Assembly (NCBI GenBank): GCA_030429705.1
Contig: JAUIES010000003.1
Span: 124,001 to 188,000 of the forward strand
Direction: 5' to 3'
Length of the DNA: 64,000 nucleotides
Source: Phycisphaerae bacterium
GTDB lineage: Bacteria > Planctomycetota > Phycisphaerae > Phycisphaerales > UBA1924
Below, piece by piece: positions 61,736 to 64,000 of this stretch. The notes below the pieces were generated by a model that saw nothing but the letters and a program-made list of their open reading frames with translations, ran no database searches and was not told the origin of the DNA. A program made the position numbers and the translations under genes. Every line of letters begins with the position of its first letter. Position 1 is the stretch's first letter.

Positions 61736-62629
61736 TCACAGAATGAACCAGACACCACACGCCAGTATCGGAAGACGAAGATCCGTGGCGGTTCGAATGA
61801 ACCAAGCGGGTATCGCGAGCAATCCACACTGTGTGACCACCAGGCCGACCGACCACGCCCACGATTCATGGCGCCAAGCGACCCAAGCAGCCACAGCGAT
61901 CACCAGTCCTGACGCGATCAATCGAGCAGACTTCGGTCCGAACATGACCGCGAGGGTGTTGGTGCCGTGTGCGCCATCGCCGGGTGCATCGCCCACATCG
62001 CACATGGCACAGTCTGCAAAGACGAGCACAGCGAGCACGCTCAACGGGACGAGATCGCCGAGTTGAAACTGGGTGCCGCCGGACTCGAAGACCGCGAGCA
62101 TGGCGATACAGGACAGCCCGGCTGCAGCAGACAAGTTTTTCACCAGGGGTAGATCCTTGAGCCGGATCGGTCGCCGGGTTGGCGACGGCGCACGACCGCT
62201 GTACAGAAAGACCATGATCTGTCCAACGAGCGGTGCAGCCACAAGTCGCAAATCGATCGTGGCACCAGCGACGGCTGCGACGACGGAAAGAAGCAGTGTG
62301 AATCTGCGGACCCACCGTCGGCGACCCCAAAGCCAGGCGTGCCGAGCGGGGTGCGTCGCTTCATCGCCAGGGTCGAGTGCACGATCAACGAGTTTGACCC
62401 GGTCGATGAGATACACGCTCATCGCCAGGCAGACGAGCATGAGCGAGCCGATCAGGGTGGGGCGGACGCCATCGGAGAGGTCAGCAGCAAGATGGGCACA
62501 TGCGAGAAGATACATCGCCGGCCAGACGGCAAGATAGCCCGCTGTATCAGCGATGTGCAGAACTGCATGCGTACGCGTAGGTCTCACCGCTGCCACTGTA
62601 TGGTGATCAATGGAATTGAAATGGGGCAT
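61736..62629 (-). CDS. UbiA-like prenyltransferase-family membrane protein
   Basis: About 298 residues with eight or nine predicted helices. The UbiA first Asp-rich motif appears as YLIDRVKLVDRALDPGDEATH, and a second as DCAMCDVGDAPGDGAHGTNTLAVMFG, similar to D-x-x-G-D-x-x-x-G-x-x-T-L-(P/A). This family transfers prenyl groups to quinones, hemes or glycans; substrate here unknown. The start is unclear: the ATG at 62629 lies inside a strong hairpin, GTG 62596 or 62587 lie just after it, and ATG 62665 lies before it. Confidence 0.65.
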   Translation of the reverse strand: MPHFNSIDHHTVAAVRPTRTHAVLHIADTAGYLAVWPAMYLLACAHLAADLSDGVRPTLIGSLMLVCLAMSVYLIDRVKLVDRALDPGDEATHPARHAWLWGRRRWVRRFTLLLSVVAAVAGATIDLRLVAAPLVGQIMVFLYSGRAPSPTRRPIRLKDLPLVKNLSAAAGLSCIAMLAVFESGGTQFQLGDLVPLSVLAVLVFADCAMCDVGDAPGDGAHGTNTLAVMFGPKSARLIASGLVIAVAAWVAWRHESWAWSVGLVVTQCGLLAIPAWFIRTATDLRLPILACGVWFIL

Positions 62630-62651
62630 CGAGTGTGAACTCGATGCCCCA
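62622..62651 (-). terminator. Terminator of the chemoreceptor gene
   Basis: A perfect 13-pair stem, TGGGGCATCGAGT with ACTCGATGCCCCA around GTGA, followed on the minus strand by TTTCAATTCC. It lies 25 nt after the chemoreceptor stop and overlaps the first possible ATG of the next minus-strand gene. Confidence 0.75.
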
Positions 62652-62675
62652 CGATCCACCTTCATCGAGATTCAA

Positions 62676-64000
62676 CTACAGTTTGAACCGATCGACGAGC
62701 CGTTGCATCGACTCACTGCCTCGGCTCAGGTCTGATGCGGCTTCGGCAGCCTGACCAGCACCCTGACTTGATTCCATCGCCACCGCGTTGACCTGATCGA
62801 TCGACCGGGCGATCTCTTCGGCAGCTGAGGCCTGTTGCTCAGACGCTGCAGCAATCCCCTGCACTTGAGCGAGCAACTGCGCCGAACTGGCAACGATTTG
62901 TTCCAGCGCTTCGCCAGCATTTTTCGCGAGTTCGACGCCGCCGTTCATACGCGTCGAGCCAGATTCGATTCGTTCGACAGCAATGCCCGTTTCGTTCTGA
63001 ATCTCGCGGATGCTCTTTGAGACCTCTTCGGTCGCCTGTGTGGTTCGCTCGGCGAGTTTGCGAACCTCATCGGCCACGACGGCAAACCCTCGACCGTGTT
63101 CGCCGGCACGGGCGGCCTCGATCGCCGCGTTCAGGGCAAGCAAGTTCGTCTGGTCGGCGATGTCGTTGATGACAGCGATGATGCCACCGATCTCTTCACT
63201 GCGCTTGCCAAGTTCGGTCACGGCTTTTGCAGACTCATCGACCTGGGCCGCGATCTGGCTGATCTCTTCCACAGTGTCCCGCACGAGCGAGCCGCCCTGG
63301 GTGGCTCGTTCACGAGAATCATCAGCAGCCTTGGACGCATCGATACTCTGTCGTGCGACCTCACCCACACTCTGCGTGAGCTCCTGAACAGCAGCACTTG
63401 CTTGCTGAGTCTGGTTCTGTTGTTCGCTCAGGCCGGCCGCCATTTCTTCGCTGGAGGCAGCAATCTCAGTCGAGGCTGCTGCGACCTGACGCGAGACACC
63501 GCTGATCTCGGTGATAATTTCGTGCATGCGATCAAGGAAGGTGTCAAACCACCCGCCGAGTCGTCCGATTTCATCGCCACGATTGAGATTCAATCGCTTG
63601 GTCAGGTCGCCGTCGCCAGTTGCGACATCCTTCATCATCTCGACGACATTGTTCATGGGTTTGGTCAGCACCACGCGAATGAGAAGGAAGATTGCGCCAA
63701 CGCCGATCAGAACCAGCGGTATGGTCACCATCATTCCTTGTTGAAAGAAGCCAGCGACTTGCGCGTTCATGGGTGCGAGCGGCATGGCGACCTCGTATGC
63801 ACCATGCATATCACCGATGGCCCAATTTTCCATACGCATGCCGAGAGGGTCGATTCCATCACCATCAGGATCGTCTTTCCGCGGGTCGCCATGACACAAC
63901 ATGCACGATGCATCAAGTTTGATCGCTCGCATGTAATGGAGTGTGCCGGTTTCTTCGTTGATCCGGCCGACGGTCTCGATGCCCGAACTGTTGAAACCGG
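62676..64000 (-). CDS. Methyl-accepting chemotaxis protein with heme-type sensor, 5' part missing
   Basis: The frame is open to the right window edge, so the N-terminus lies outside; 441 residues are visible. The visible sensor end contains the c-type heme motif CMLCH, as in DUF3365/Tll0287-like sensor domains that detect redox or gas ligands. One membrane helix ([20 protein letters not shown]) is followed by a HAMP domain ([26 protein letters not shown]) and the cytoplasmic signalling domain with the hairpin tip [20 protein letters not shown] and EVRKLAERT. No che genes nearby. Confidence 0.93.
   Translation of the reverse strand, partial: GFNSSGIETVGRINEETGTLHYMRAIKLDASCMLCHGDPRKDDPDGDGIDPLGMRMENWAIGDMHGAYEVAMPLAPMNAQVAGFFQQGMMVTIPLVLIGVGAIFLLIRVVLTKPMNNVVEMMKDVATGDGDLTKRLNLNRGDEIGRLGGWFDTFLDRMHEIITEISGVSRQVAAASTEIAASSEEMAAGLSEQQNQTQQASAAVQELTQSVGEVARQSIDASKAADDSRERATQGGSLVRDTVEEISQIAAQVDESAKAVTELGKRSEEIGGIIAVINDIADQTNLLALNAAIEAARAGEHGRGFAVVADEVRKLAERTTQATEEVSKSIREIQNETGIAVERIESGSTRMNGGVELAKNAGEALEQIVASSAQLLAQVQGIAAASEQQASAAEEIARSIDQVNAVAMESSQGAGQAAEAASDLSRGSESMQRLVDRFKL

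Noticed and set aside
1-64000. CRISPR array or defence island
   Set aside because: No regularly spaced direct repeats and no cas, restriction or other defence genes; the single methyltransferase stands in a housekeeping operon.

Overview
The window reads as a chromosome segment from a planctomycete, most likely class Phycisphaerae. The pointers are three secreted proteins with short EF-hand or 'GC-type' dockerin-like tails, two small exported proteins ending in a PAPG / hydrophobic / Arg PEP-CTERM-like tail, an mraZ gene with no division cluster around it, two MoxR/DUF58-type clusters, a heptose isomerase that implies an outer membrane, and frequent GTG/TTG starts with 4-nt ATGA-type gene overlaps. 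The lineage is inferred from gene content; no rRNA or tRNA gene was seen.

Layout. 0-7.6 kb: end of pckA, an exported FG-GAP/ASPIC protein, then tpiA-secG-yicC-kinase-like-PDZ genes in one direction. 7.6-14.8 kb: DUF4340 protein, glutamine amidotransferase, DUF6584 protein, gmhA, a protease-dead trypsin-fold/TPR lipoprotein, a PEP-CTERM-like protein and a homogentisate-dioxygenase-like gene. 14.8-22.4 kb: GAF-SpoIIE phosphatase behind putA, facing ribF-nrnA-like-DNA methyltransferase. 22.4-28.8 kb: SGNH esterase with dockerin-like tail, solitary rplU, flavin reductase, orphan mraZ with its own operator, a structured RNA locus, small DUF genes and coaD. 28.9-35.7 kb: dockerin-like protein, small membrane proteins, then accC and accB, with a duplicated accC 3' end separated from the real gene by a 1.07-kb segment holding a PEP-CTERM-like gene. 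35.9-51.8 kb: one long co-directional cluster (permease, NHL lipoprotein, two VWA membrane proteins, MoxR, DUF58, TPR protein, exported membrane protein, ABC ATPase and permease), interrupted once by a GxxExxY cassette. 51.8-64 kb: DUF4097-like lipoprotein, RNase Y, PilZ protein, scpB-lipoprotein-DUF58-TgpA operon, queuosine-precursor-type transporter, UbiA-like protein and a chemoreceptor cut by the window end.

The most unusual item is at 25.34-25.74 kb, between mraZ and a DUF3052 gene. It holds seven stem-loops with GGA in the loop; six have ANGGA loops and four of those read CANGGAUG. The stretch ends in a 10-bp GC-rich intrinsic terminator. This is the architecture of CsrA-titrating RNAs (CsrB/RsmZ type), which I do not know to be described in planctomycetes. 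The second is the accC 3'-end duplication: 258 bp with 14 differences, all synonymous, the pattern expected when an incoming segment carries a relative's gene end and displaces the resident one. The third is the GxxExxY cassette inserted between moxR and DUF58, whose flanking inverted repeats supply its ribosome-binding site and encode its C-terminus.

Genes that probably work together: accB/accC (malonyl-CoA), tpiA and pckA (central carbon), yicC and rny (RNA turnover, separate loci), MoxR/DUF58/VWA proteins with the ABC pair (envelope complex), and TgpA/DUF58 (envelope transglutaminase).
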